Source: Methanococcus voltae (GTDB taxonomy: Archaea; AGJL01; Methanococci; Methanococcales; Methanococcaceae). Taken from it: a stretch of 64,000 bases of DNA. The notes beneath the pieces are model-generated. The model made no database searches. It was not told the DNA's origin and saw nothing but the letters and a program-made list of their open reading frames with translations. Both the position numbers and the translations under genes were made by a program. Each line of letters opens with the position of its first letter. Within the stretch, counting starts at the first letter, position 1. Positions 50,351 to 59,321 of the stretch are shown here, piece after piece. The stretch covers positions 248,001-312,000 of the forward strand of contig NZ_JANUCR010000002.1 of assembly GCF_024807655.1 (NCBI RefSeq), in the 5' to 3' direction.

Positions 50351-50998
50351 ATGAAATTCTTTTTAGACACAGCAAATGTAGAAAAAATCAAAGAATTCAA
50401 CGATTTAGGATTAGTAGACGGAGTTACAACAAACCCAAGTTTAGTAGCAAAAGAAGGAAGAGATTTCCACGAAGTAATCACAGAAATCTGTAGCATTGTA
50501 GAAGGTCCAGTAAGTGCTGAAGTAATCGCTTTAGATGCAGAAGGAATGGTTAAAGAAGCAAGAGAATTGGTTAAAATCGCAGAAAACGTTGTAATTAAAA
50601 TACCTATGACAAAAGAAGGTATGAAAGCTGTAAACACCTTATCAAAAGAAGGTATTAATACAAACGTTACATTAGTTTTCTCAGCTAATCAAGCTTTATT
50701 GGCAGCAAAAGCTGGTGCGACATATGTTTCACCATTTGTAGGAAGATTAGACGATATCGGACAAGATGGAATGCAATTAATCCAGGAAATCGTTGAAGTA
50801 TTTTCAAACTACGGAATTGCAACAGAAATTATTGTGGCTTCAGTTAGACACCCAATGCACGTTTTAGAATCAGCAAGAATCGGTGCAGATATTGCAACAA
50901 TTCCATTCGACGTTTTAGCTAAGTTGTTCAACCATCCGTTAACAGACAACGGTATTGCAAAATTCTTAAAAGACTGGGAAGGTCATATGAACAGATAA
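50351..50998 (+). CDS. tal: Transaldolase (fructose-6-phosphate aldolase-like)
   Basis: A 215-residue short-type transaldolase that transfers a three-carbon unit between sugar phosphates; in methanogens it supports pentose formation. Visible features are [29 protein letters not shown] and the Schiff-base Lys83 in [11 protein letters not shown], then [38 protein letters not shown] lies before the ATG at 50351, which decides the start over one three codons earlier. Codons look more optimised than in neighbours (AAC for Asn is frequent), suggesting high expression. An oligo-T terminator follows. Confidence 0.94.
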   Translation: MKFFLDTANVEKIKEFNDLGLVDGVTTNPSLVAKEGRDFHEVITEICSIVEGPVSAEVIALDAEGMVKEARELVKIAENVVIKIPMTKEGMKAVNTLSKEGINTNVTLVFSANQALLAAKAGATYVSPFVGRLDDIGQDGMQLIQEIVEVFSNYGIATEIIVASVRHPMHVLESARIGADIATIPFDVLAKLFNHPLTDNGIAKFLKDWEGHMNR

Positions 50999-51029
50999 TT
51001 AAATAATAATTAAATAATTCCTAAACTAA

Positions 51030-51038
51030 TTTTTTTTT
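51030..51038 (+). terminator. Oligo-T terminator after transaldolase
   Basis: A run of nine T bases about 30 bp after the stop codon. Confidence 0.6.
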
Positions 51039-51199
51039 AATTATATTAAATTTAAGTCAAATTTAAGTCAAATTTAACTTTTAAATTTTTCAACTATTCG
51101 GTTTTTTATATGATAATTTTAATAATGTAATATCATATTCAGTTTTAATTTATTGTATTTTACAAATAATAGTATATATACTAATCAAATGGTGAAAAA

Positions 51200-52150
51200 T
51201 TGACATTAACTATTAGAATAGGCACAAGGGGAAGCAAATTAGCAATGGTACAAACAAATTACGTAAATGAAATTTTAAACAAAGAAATTCAAACTAATAA
51301 AGATATCGATACAGAAATCATAAAGATTAAAACAGTCGGGGATAAAGACCAGAATAAAAAACTTGTAGATTTGGGTTTAGGTGTCTTTACTAAAGAAATT
51401 GATAAGAGTATGTTATTGAACGAGACAGACATTGCAGTACACAGTTTAAAGGACGTTCCTACACTTTGGAGTGATGAATTAATTATAAAGGCTGTTCCTC
51501 CAAGAGAAAGCTATAACGATTTACTAATTTGGAAGAAAAATAGAAAATTAAACGTTTTCCAGGATGATATTGTAGTGGGAACCTCAAGTATAAGAAGAGC
51601 TGCGTTCTTGGAAATAAGATACCCGAATTTAGACGTAAAATTATTAAGGGGTAATGTTCAAACAAGATTAAAAAAATTAGATGATGAAGAATACGATGCA
51701 ATAATAATGGCAGAAGCTGGTTTAAACAGATTAAATATTAATCTTGAAGACTATAATTATGAAGTTTTAAATATGTTGCCAGCTCCCGCACAAGGGGCAA
51801 TAGGAATTGCAACGAGGAAAGCAGACGAAGAAATAAATGAAATAGTGGAACTTTTAGATGATAAAAAAACCCACCTTGAAGTTTTAGCGGAGAGAAATGC
51901 TTTAAAAGAGTATGGTGGCGGTTGTCAAGCACCTTTCGGAGCTTTGGCAGTTTATGACGAAGAAGAAAATGTTTTATCACTCACCTGTGATTTAGTATTT
52001 GAAGCAAACGGTAAAAATGTGCTCGTTTCAAAAGAAGGTTTCGTTTATTGTGATATCGACGACTTTGAAAAAGCAGCTGATTTAGGTAAAAATCTCGGAA
52101 AATTGTTAAAATCCTATGAAAATGAAGTTTTAGGTATTAATAACGAATAA
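51200..52150 (+). CDS. hemC: Porphobilinogen deaminase (hydroxymethylbilane synthase)
   Basis: HemC joins four porphobilinogens into hydroxymethylbilane, the linear precursor of uroporphyrinogen III. In methanogens this feeds corrinoids and coenzyme F430. It begins RIGTRGSKLAMVQTNYV, and the chain-binding Cys242 lies in GGGCQAPFGA, where the dipyrromethane cofactor attaches. AVHSLKDVPT and VVGTSSIRRAA are further signatures. It is 316 residues long, with a long C-terminal domain. The start is TTG at 51200 with GGTGA upstream. Confidence 0.96.
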   Translation: MTLTIRIGTRGSKLAMVQTNYVNEILNKEIQTNKDIDTEIIKIKTVGDKDQNKKLVDLGLGVFTKEIDKSMLLNETDIAVHSLKDVPTLWSDELIIKAVPPRESYNDLLIWKKNRKLNVFQDDIVVGTSSIRRAAFLEIRYPNLDVKLLRGNVQTRLKKLDDEEYDAIIMAEAGLNRLNINLEDYNYEVLNMLPAPAQGAIGIATRKADEEINEIVELLDDKKTHLEVLAERNALKEYGGGCQAPFGALAVYDEEENVLSLTCDLVFEANGKNVLVSKEGFVYCDIDDFEKAADLGKNLGKLLKSYENEVLGINNE

Positions 52151-52512
52151 CTATGTATAAAATTACAAACTTATAAAAATAAAATCTACTTTTTAAATTT
52201 TTAAATTTTTAAATTTTTTAAAACAATTTTTAAAATAGCAACAAAGTAATATATTAAATAATTAAAATAGAAATAGTAATAATTGATTAACTCAATTATT
52301 TGTTATCTCTTTTATCTTTTTTCATTCTTCTGAGTCTTTTCTTGTAGTGCTTCCATCTCATTTGTCCTTTCTTTTTCCATCTTCTTGAACTTCTTTTGAT
52401 AGTACCACGCTCCTTTTTTAGCTTTTTTTTAATATACACTTATAGAATATAAATGTTAGTATTTATATTGACTAAATTCAATAGATAAATGAATCTATTC
52501 AAAAATATGAAT
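52151..52512. other. Region between hemC and gatC containing a basic micro-ORF
   Basis: About 360 bp without a long frame. Next to hemC are repeated AAATTTTT tracts (52188-52222), which can terminate transcription. The minus strand from about 52425 to 52296 is coding-like for a very basic peptide (see the L41e candidate), with TATA-like sequence near 52444-52470. Confidence 0.5.
52296..52361 (-). CDS. Possible ribosomal protein L41e (21-residue, very basic)
   Basis: From ATG 52361 the frame reads MRWKHYKKRLRRMKKDKRDN plus a final Lys. Archaeal L41e proteins are about 25 residues, start MRWK-like and are rich in Arg/Lys, so the match is good but the C-terminus differs from what I remember. 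GAAAGGAC precedes the ATG. The same frame stays open upstream for another ~20 basic codons (KRSSRRWKKKGQ) without a standard start codon, so the true N-terminus is uncertain. It lies downstream of the S17e-dapA cluster on the same strand. Confidence 0.5.
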   Translation of the reverse strand: MRWKHYKKRLRRMKKDKRDNK

Positions 52513-52752
52513 TTATTGACTCCATTTACTTTTTTCAACAACAATTGAGCCGTCTTTTGTTTTTGGAGCAACTTTTAATGCGTTTTCTCTAAATGAAGGG
52601 TCGAGTATTGCTTCGTCTCCTTCCCTTAGTACATTTTTGTTTTCAAGAATGTAATATTCTTCTTCAACGTCCAATGAAAAATTTTCGAGAACTTCTGAAA
52701 ACTTTTCAACAATTTCATTGGCCTGTTTTTGAATTTTTTCAATTTCGACCAT
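52513..52752 (-). CDS. gatC: Asp-tRNA(Asn) amidotransferase subunit C
   Basis: A 79-residue GatC-type protein: MVEIEKIQKQANEIVEKFSE, a VLREGDEAI region and the archaeal C-terminal APKTKDGSIVVEKSKW. GatC stabilises the GatA/GatB amidotransferase that converts Asp-tRNA(Asn) to Asn-tRNA(Asn); GatA and GatB genes are not in the window. The start is ATG 52752, preceded by TGTGATAAAA, rather than the GTG three codons earlier. dapA lies 159 bp upstream on the same strand. Confidence 0.8.
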   Translation of the reverse strand: MVEIEKIQKQANEIVEKFSEVLENFSLDVEEEYYILENKNVLREGDEAILDPSFRENALKVAPKTKDGSIVVEKSKWSQ

Positions 52753-52911
52753 TTTTATCACATTTTGATTTGATTAACAAGATTATTATTTAATATTTAT
52801 GATTTAATATATATTAATTATACTTAATATTTATTATACTTAATATTAATTATAGATAATTGTATATAACAATATACAATTAATAATCTCGTTTAAATAA
52901 TAATAAAGTAA

Positions 52912-53778
52912 TTAAATCAATTTTAAATCATTCAAGGACTTTTTAAGAATTTCCTTGTTTGATTCGGCCATTTCTGTTAAAGGTAATCTAAGTTCTCCCG
53001 AAGGTTTACCCATCAAATTCATAGCTGTTTTAATAGGAATCGGGTTTGTTTCTAAGAACATACTTTTCATTAATGGGAATAACTCATAATGAATTTTTTG
53101 AGCTTCTGCGAATTTTCCTGCTTGTGCAAGTTCCACCATTTCCACAAATTCCTTAGGAACAATGTTTGCTACAACACTAATAACCCCACTACCGCCTAAG
53201 GCCATAATAGGTAGTGTTAACTCATCATTTCCAGATAATATGTTAATATCACATAAATCTTTAATTTCTGAAACTTGGGACATGCTTGGATTTGCTTCTT
53301 TAACAGCTTGAACTGTGTCATACTCGTCATACAAGTATTTAACAGTTTCAGGTTCAATGTTAAGTGCAGTTCTTGATGGCACATTGTATAGAACCATGGG
53401 GATGTTTGTAGCTTCCGCAATAGCTCCAAAATGTCTTTTTAAACCTTCCTGAGTTGGTTTATTATAGTAAGGACTTATCAAAAGTATGCCGTCAGCACCT
53501 ACGTCTTCAGCGTGCTCTGAAAATTCCAAAGCTTCCGCAGTTGAGTTTGAACCCGTACCTGCAATAACTTTTACCCTTCCATCAGCAAATTCGACAGCTT
53601 TTTCAATTACTTGATTATGTTCCGTATATGTTAAGGTAGGGGATTCTCCCGTTGTACCCATTGGAACAATACCACTAACGCCGTTTTCTATTAAAAAATC
53701 TATATTATTTTTTAAGCCTTCAAAGTCAACCTTTCCATCTTTGAAAGGAGTAATAATGGCTGGAAATACTCCTTGCAT
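52912..53778 (-). CDS. dapA: 4-hydroxy-tetrahydrodipicolinate synthase
   Basis: DapA condenses pyruvate with aspartate semialdehyde, the first step of the lysine/diaminopimelate branch. The TIM barrel has GTTGES (41-46, Thr43), LYNVPSRT with Tyr131, and the Schiff-base Lys160 in QAVKEAN. It has 288 residues, the usual size. The ATG is only 12 bp after the S17e stop, so the two genes share a transcript with chorismate mutase. Together they pair lysine and aromatic amino acid synthesis with a ribosomal protein. Confidence 0.96.
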   Translation of the reverse strand: MQGVFPAIITPFKDGKVDFEGLKNNIDFLIENGVSGIVPMGTTGESPTLTYTEHNQVIEKAVEFADGRVKVIAGTGSNSTAEALEFSEHAEDVGADGILLISPYYNKPTQEGLKRHFGAIAEATNIPMVLYNVPSRTALNIEPETVKYLYDEYDTVQAVKEANPSMSQVSEIKDLCDINILSGNDELTLPIMALGGSGVISVVANIVPKEFVEMVELAQAGKFAEAQKIHYELFPLMKSMFLETNPIPIKTAMNLMGKPSGELRLPLTEMAESNKEILKKSLNDLKLI

Positions 53779-53790
53779 TAAATCACATCC

Positions 53791-53988
53791 TTATGCTTTT
53801 GCTTGCATTTTTTTAACTTTGGCAGTAACATAACCAGCAACTCTGTTTCTGAGTGTTTTGGTTTCGATTAAAGCCACTTCTTCAACAGCCTTTTTGTTGC
53901 TATCGAAGTCGGTTGTGAATTTTTCAGCAAATCTTTCTACAAGCTCATCGCCTGCTCTTTTAATGAATGTTTGTCTTATTCTTCCCAA
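53791..53988 (-). CDS. rps17e: Ribosomal protein S17e
   Basis: A 65-residue small-subunit ribosomal protein. It begins MGRIRQTFIKRAGDELVERF, and ETKTLRNRVAGYVT follows, both diagnostic of S17e. The start is TTG at 53988 with AGGTGATAAC upstream. It sits between chorismate mutase (27 bp upstream) and dapA (12 bp downstream), an order I recall also in Methanocaldococcus. Confidence 0.95.
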   Translation of the reverse strand: MGRIRQTFIKRAGDELVERFAEKFTTDFDSNKKAVEEVALIETKTLRNRVAGYVTAKVKKMQAKA

Positions 53989-54015
53989 GTTATCACCTGT
54001 GTATTCGGAATAAAT

Positions 54016-54345
54016 TTATTCTGATTTAATATTGGATTTTGTTGATGTATTTTCTGATTTTAGTTTTTCAAATTGTTTTATTTGAAGTTCTTTATTTTGC
54101 TCGATTAAAATCTTCATAACTTTAACTGCAATTTCTGAATCAAAGCCATATTTTTCAGATATTTCACGTGTTTTAGCATATACATCTTTTTCACGAGATG
54201 AATCAAGAATATCCATATCCAAAGAAAATTTTAATTTTGCAATTTCTGGCGCTAACTGTGTTCTTTTCGCCATTAGTTCAATGATTTGTTCATCGATTTC
54301 GTTTATAGAGTTCCTAACCGTTTGAAGTCTTTTTTTGGAAGACAT
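54016..54345 (-). CDS. aroQ: Chorismate mutase (AroQ class)
   Basis: A small all-helical chorismate mutase converting chorismate to prephenate for Phe and Tyr synthesis. LQTVRNSINEIDEQIIELMAKR carries the conserved Arg and Glu/Asp residues, followed by APEIAKLK (active-site Lys) and DSSREKDVYAK. It has 109 residues after the start at 54345, chosen for GTGGAGATATT; a start 16 codons upstream has no ribosome binding site. The C-terminal Lys/Ser/Asn tail is extra. It is the first gene of the aroQ-rps17e-dapA operon. Confidence 0.92.
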   Translation of the reverse strand: MSSKKRLQTVRNSINEIDEQIIELMAKRTQLAPEIAKLKFSLDMDILDSSREKDVYAKTREISEKYGFDSEIAVKVMKILIEQNKELQIKQFEKLKSENTSTKSNIKSE

Positions 54346-54624
54346 AATATCTCCACGATAACAATAGTTTATTAATACGATTTTGAATTGCACGAAATTA
54401 ATTCGAGTTCATATTAAAAATTAAATCATATCGTAATTTTCATAAAACTTATATTAAAAGCTATTATTTAAAGTTATCTATATTATATATTCATACGATA
54501 ATTCCATTTAAAACCAAATAGTTCAAATAATTGGTTAATTTGTATAAAAACAATATATAATATGTTTTTTAATTATTTGGGGGCATTTTTAATTTTTCAT
54601 TTTTATTTATTTTTAAGTTATTAT

Positions 54625-55521
54625 TTATTTTTTAACATATTTTATAACTTCTAAAAATATGTCAAATCCTTTTTTAAATGTAATATTTGATACAGCATTT
54701 TCGTGATAATTCGTAGATATGGGTATTTGTTTTAATTTAATATCTTTTCTCAATAATTCCAGTGTTAAAATGTGTTCAAGGCTGTAATAATTCCCGTATT
54801 CGATATCTTTTAAATTTTTTAGTTTAATTGCTTTAAAACCACATTGTACATCTTTTAAACATATTTTTCTTTGCAAATAGTAAGAAGAAATTGCAGAAAT
54901 GCCAATATTCGCTATTTGATTGGTTATATTTCTAAAAAATGGTACTTTTGAATAGTTTCTTATTCCGAAAACTGCATCAGTCTCTTTTTTACATAATTCA
55001 TTTAATAATTTGGGTACGTCATAAGGCTCGTGTTGATAATCTGCATCCATATAAACAACAGCATCATAATGATTTTTGAACGCATATTCCGTACCTAACT
55101 TAATAGCATTAGCTTTACCTTTATTTTCGCCGACTTTTATTATATTTATTGCAATTTCTCGAGATTTGGAAAAATTGAATGATTCAATATTGTTATTATT
55201 GGTATTAGCTGACTCATTTGATGTATTGCCCGCTTCGGATTCATTTACGTTATTTATTATAATAATATCCTTTAAATCGTTATTATTTTTTGGAGTTCCT
55301 AATCCGTTTAAATCCTTTAATTCGCTTAAATTTTTTATCCCTGTTTTTTTTAAATTGTTTTTATAGTATGTTTTTATAAATTTCGACGTAAGTTCGTGAG
55401 TTTTATCCGTACTCCCATCATCAATGACAATAATATCAACACCAACATACGTTAGGTCATTCAGTAGCCCGTAAATATTTTTTTCTTCATTATATGCAGG
55501 TATTACTATTATTGTATCCAT
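54625..55521 (-). CDS. Family 2 glycosyltransferase (dolichyl-phosphate hexose synthase-like)
   Basis: A GT-A fold glycosyltransferase of 298 residues. It starts MDTIIVIPAYNEEKNIYGLL, with VIDDGSTD and VVYMDADYQHEP (DxD-type metal motif), KGKANAIKLG and CLKDVQCGFKAIK. It resembles the enzymes that make dolichyl-phosphate glucose or mannose, as used in archaellin and S-layer N-glycosylation. A 60-residue Asn/Leu/Lys-rich insert (about 60-115) separates two conserved motifs that are normally close. No transmembrane helices are visible. ACCCC-rich GGGGTAAT precedes the ATG. Confidence 0.86.
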   Translation of the reverse strand: MDTIIVIPAYNEEKNIYGLLNDLTYVGVDIIVIDDGSTDKTHELTSKFIKTYYKNNLKKTGIKNLSELKDLNGLGTPKNNNDLKDIIIINNVNESEAGNTSNESANTNNNNIESFNFSKSREIAINIIKVGENKGKANAIKLGTEYAFKNHYDAVVYMDADYQHEPYDVPKLLNELCKKETDAVFGIRNYSKVPFFRNITNQIANIGISAISSYYLQRKICLKDVQCGFKAIKLKNLKDIEYGNYYSLEHILTLELLRKDIKLKQIPISTNYHENAVSNITFKKGFDIFLEVIKYVKK

Positions 55522-55790
55522 ATTACCCCTTTTTTTAATAAAAATTGTTAGATTTGCAGAAAATTGACAATAACTAACAATATTACCCTATAAGTAATTT
55601 AAAATAGTTTTAAATTTATTCTGAGTTTAATATACCGTTTGTGTTGCAAAATACAACCATATGATACAATATAATATAATATAATATAATATAAGATAAT
55701 ATAACCTAATATACTTAAAAATATTGATTAAATTTAAAGTATTAAATAAATTATTGATTAATCTATTAATTAAAATTTGTCTAATTTTTA

Positions 55791-56591
55791 TTATCTTTTC
55801 AATAAACGTTTTAATTTATCAACTAATGTGGAACTACTTCCTTTTTGTGGTATATACCGGTTTCCTGTTAATTTTGCAGCTAATTCCATAATTGCATTTG
55901 ATAAACCTGATTCAGGTTGTTTTTGCACCGATAAAATCCCATAAGCAGCGTTTGCCCTAACTGTGTCATCTTCCGGTACAGAAGCAATTACGGGAAGTTC
56001 CAATATGGTCTCAATAGCTTTTGTAGTTAATTCCGAACTATCATTCGTTATTTTATTTACAACAGCCCCTAAAACACTGGTTTCTAATTTAGAAGATAAG
56101 TTTATCAATTTTATCGCATCTGAAACAGAGGTTATATCCGGGGTGACAACAACAATAACGTGGTCTGCTGAGGAAATTATCGAATTAACATCTTGATTTA
56201 ATCCCGCCGGACAGTCTATTAATAATACTTCGCACATCGAATTTAATCTTTCAATTATTATTTCAAGTTCTGCAGAGTTATCAAATTTTAATTCATCTAA
56301 TGAAACGCCTGCGGGTACTACCCTCATATTTTCAGTATATTCATATATTGCCTGGGTAATATCTGCATTACCCGCCATAACTGAGTTTAATGTAATGGGC
56401 ATACCTTCCATACCGACGATTAATTCTAAATTCGCCATATTAACGTCAGTATCTACTATTACAACATCTTTACCATATTTAGATAAAGCGAATGCTAAAT
56501 TTGCACTTACTGTAGATTTTCCTGTGCCGCCCTTACCCGAAACCATTGCTATTTTAATAGCCTCGTTTTTCTTAGAATCTACCAGATTCAT
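55791..56591 (-). CDS. minD: MinD/ParA-family ATPase with C-terminal amphipathic helix
   Basis: A deviant Walker A ATPase: SGKGGTGKST at about 19-27, with VVIVDTDVNMANLE and LLIDCPAGLNQDVNS (switch and Walker B). The last 12 residues, LVDKLKRLLKR, form a short basic amphipathic helix like the membrane-targeting sequence of bacterial MinD. It has 266 residues. In archaea, MinD homologs position the archaellum and chemosensory arrays rather than FtsZ; no MinC or MinE is present. AAGGGG precedes the ATG. Confidence 0.88.
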   Translation of the reverse strand: MNLVDSKKNEAIKIAMVSGKGGTGKSTVSANLAFALSKYGKDVVIVDTDVNMANLELIVGMEGMPITLNSVMAGNADITQAIYEYTENMRVVPAGVSLDELKFDNSAELEIIIERLNSMCEVLLIDCPAGLNQDVNSIISSADHVIVVVTPDITSVSDAIKLINLSSKLETSVLGAVVNKITNDSSELTTKAIETILELPVIASVPEDDTVRANAAYGILSVQKQPESGLSNAIMELAAKLTGNRYIPQKGSSSTLVDKLKRLLKR

Positions 56592-57019
56592 TGCAAACCC
56601 CTTTCTGTATTTTTAATAATCCTATATATTATAAATATACATAAATTTTTAATCCACTATATAAATAATAAATAATTATAATTATTTATATTTTATTATA
56701 TAATCCGCATTATGATTTATTTTATCTTTTTTAATTAACCGTAATATTTTTTTATTGGAAAGTATTATATTAAATTATGAATAATGATTTATTGATATGA
56801 TATATTATATTTACCCTATTATACTCTTTTATTATTAATTAATCTTTTTAGTATTATAATATATTATATGGGATATACGTTATTTATAACATAACCCTAA
56901 TAGTCATATATGAATTTAAACTATTATCATTGTTAAATTAGTACTATCAAATATGGAATATTATAATTATTATCATAATTGAATATATTAAATCTAATTA
57001 AAGTTATAAAGGTATTATT
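56592..57019. other. Divergent intergenic region, minD and engB
   Basis: About 430 bp of AT-rich promoter sequence. TCATATATGA near 56905 is a small palindrome. No other element was recognised. Confidence 0.4.
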
Positions 57020-57997
57020 ATGAATTCACAAAATAAAAATTCAAAACCCAACTCTGGAAAAAATATGAAAAATTCAAAAACTACAAAAACTACAAAAACT
57101 ACAAAAGCTACAAAAGCTACAAAAAATCCTAAAAATACGAAAGTTAGCGTTAAGAGTACCAAAAAAATGGGAAAAAAGCTACAAAAAATGAGACTTACAA
57201 AAAGTGAGAAAATTACAACATCAAAAACTGAGAGTTTAAATCATAAGGAAGAAAATAATTTGGATAGACAAGTTAATAAGAATTTGGATATCAATATAAA
57301 TATTGAAGACGTAAATAAGTTCAAAAAGATAATTAACACAAAAAAAGAAGATACAAAACCCAAAATAATAGTAATGGGTCGTTCAAATGTTGGTAAATCT
57401 ACATTTGTAAAGGCAATGGCAGCAGATAAAACTATACGAATAGGTAAAAAGCCAGGGGTTACTTTAAAAATAACTGAGTATGATATGGGTAATTATTATC
57501 TTGTGGATTTGCCAGGATTTGGTTTTATGGAAGGTATTGACCAAAAAGGGCAGGAAGAAATAAAGGATAATATTGTAAAATACGTAGAAGATAATCAAAA
57601 GACTATCGCAACAGCAATTCAAATTTTGGATGCAAAATCGTTTGTAGAAATTGTAGAAAGATGGGAAGAAACAAGAGAATTACCAATCGATTTGGAAATG
57701 GCGGACTTTTTGGAAGAATTAGATTTAAAACCGATTTATGTAATTAACAAAATGGATAAAATAAAAAATGCACAATGGGATGAAGAATTAGATATAATCT
57801 CTGAAAAATTGGGCTTTTTACCACCTTGGAGACAATGGATTGATATATTAGCTCCAGCAATTTTAAAAGAAGGTTTTGGTATTGAAGAAATAAATGAGAG
57901 AATTAAAAATAATATTAAACAATATTATGATAATTTAAGAAAACAAGCTAAAAATAAAGACCTAAATAAAGAAATTACTGATGAAAATACTGAATAA
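57020..57997 (+). CDS. engB: EngB/YihA-family GTPase with repetitive basic N-terminal extension
   Basis: A small Ras-like GTPase: G1 GRSNVGKST (120-128), G3 DLPGFG (163-168), G4 NKMD (243-246). The family takes part in ribosome assembly, and archaeal members are annotated EngB. The conserved domain starts only at about residue 112. Before it lies a Lys/Thr/Asn/Ser-rich, probably disordered region with [16 protein letters not shown] from a 9-bp repeat. Such a basic tail could contact rRNA. AAAGGTATT precedes the ATG. Confidence 0.86.
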   Translation: MNSQNKNSKPNSGKNMKNSKTTKTTKTTKATKATKNPKNTKVSVKSTKKMGKKLQKMRLTKSEKITTSKTESLNHKEENNLDRQVNKNLDININIEDVNKFKKIINTKKEDTKPKIIVMGRSNVGKSTFVKAMAADKTIRIGKKPGVTLKITEYDMGNYYLVDLPGFGFMEGIDQKGQEEIKDNIVKYVEDNQKTIATAIQILDAKSFVEIVERWEETRELPIDLEMADFLEELDLKPIYVINKMDKIKNAQWDEELDIISEKLGFLPPWRQWIDILAPAILKEGFGIEEINERIKNNIKQYYDNLRKQAKNKDLNKEITDENTE

Positions 57998-58020
57998 AAA
58001 AATATAATTTAAATATAAAA

Positions 58021-58065
58021 TAATAAAGATAAAAATAATAAAGATAAAAATAATAAAGATAAAAA
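58021..58065. repeat. 15-bp intergenic tandem repeat after engB
   Basis: Three copies of TAATAAAGATAAAAA lie between the convergent engB and rRNA methyltransferase genes. Confidence 0.85.
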
Positions 58066-58074
58066 TAAGAATAA

Positions 58075-59310
58075 TTAATTACCTATTGCGAAAAATAGAC
58101 ATTTTAAATATTCTAAATCTTTATTTGCCATCGTAATAACGTGGTCAGGAGCTTGTGTTTTATAATCTCCAACTTGCTTAATTTCTTTTTTAGCACGATA
58201 TGATGCTGAAACAACTGTTTTTTTGAATTCTTCACGGTCAACGTGATGAGAGCAAGAGCAAGTTATTAACATCCTTTTTGCAAGCTTTAAACCCAACACA
58301 TTCATAGTATTATATGCGTTAAGTGCATTTTTTAAATCTCTTTTGGAATCCGTAAATGCAGGGGGGTCTAATATTACAACATCGAATTTTTCGCCTCTAT
58401 TTATCATTTCTTTCATTATTGAAAACGCATCTCCGCAAATACCGTTATATTTGTCAGAGCCTATTCCATTTAATTCCATATTTTCCTTTGCAAATTCGAG
58501 AGCTTTTTCAGACATATCCACACTCGTAATTTCTGCACCTTTAATTCCGGCGTGAACAGCAAAACCACCGGTATAACTACATATATCAAGTACTTTATCA
58601 TCTTTTTTAACGTAATTTTCTAAATCAATCCTATTATTACGTTGGTCTAAGAAGAAACCCGTTTTATGACCTTTTAGACTTACCTTAAATTTAACATTTC
58701 CTTCAGTTATAATAGTTTCGAGATTATCTTTATTGCCGTGTATTACCCTGTTTGAGTTTTCATTTTCCGTATTTTTTCCTTTTTTATGTTTGTTTTTTGA
58801 TTTGTTCCCTTTTACAACTCCTAATGTACTAATATCTGTTAAGTCTTCAAGTATCTCAAAAATCATTTTTGAGTTATCAAAAGCAAAGTTTGAAGAAGCG
58901 TGCATCGAACCAATATCGTTGTATTTATCCAATACTATTGTAGGCAATCCGTCAGCTTCCGCATATATCATTCTGTAGGTATCTTTATAGTTTAAAACAT
59001 CTGTTCTGTAATCATTAGCCTTTTTTATACCATTATAGAAGTATTCATAATCTATATCCTTGGTGGAATACTCCTGAAGTGTTGTAAGTATTTTTATCGT
59101 TGGAAAATCTGTACTGTATATCGCTTTTCCAACAAAATTGCCATTGTATTCTAAATTGATTATATCTTCATTCTTTGAGTTATCTGCTAATTTTTTATCA
59201 AATTCGTACATATCTTCCTTATTTGTAATTGCATTTTTATATACTACTTTTGAAAAATTTTTAATGGATTGATAAGCTCTTTTATCAATTTTAAGTGTTT
59301 CATATGTCAT
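58075..59310 (-). CDS. RlmI/RlmK-type class I SAM-dependent rRNA methyltransferase
   Basis: A 411-residue SAM-dependent methyltransferase. The conserved HKTGFFLDQRNNR is followed by VLDICSYTGGFAVHA (SAM loop), DMSEKALEFAKEN and VVILDPPAFT (motif IV, DPPxF). CSCSHHV near the C-terminus matches RlmI-type 23S rRNA cytosine methyltransferases. About 150 residues precede the catalytic core. A Lys/Asn/Glu-rich loop (KGNKSKNKHKKGKN) interrupts the linker. The start is 11 bp after the stop of the Ski2-type helicase gene, so the two are co-transcribed. GGTGAATT precedes the ATG. Confidence 0.88.
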   Translation of the reverse strand: MTYETLKIDKRAYQSIKNFSKVVYKNAITNKEDMYEFDKKLADNSKNEDIINLEYNGNFVGKAIYSTDFPTIKILTTLQEYSTKDIDYEYFYNGIKKANDYRTDVLNYKDTYRMIYAEADGLPTIVLDKYNDIGSMHASSNFAFDNSKMIFEILEDLTDISTLGVVKGNKSKNKHKKGKNTENENSNRVIHGNKDNLETIITEGNVKFKVSLKGHKTGFFLDQRNNRIDLENYVKKDDKVLDICSYTGGFAVHAGIKGAEITSVDMSEKALEFAKENMELNGIGSDKYNGICGDAFSIMKEMINRGEKFDVVILDPPAFTDSKRDLKNALNAYNTMNVLGLKLAKRMLITCSCSHHVDREEFKKTVVSASYRAKKEIKQVGDYKTQAPDHVITMANKDLEYLKCLFFAIGN

Positions 59311-59321
59311 AATTCACCAAT

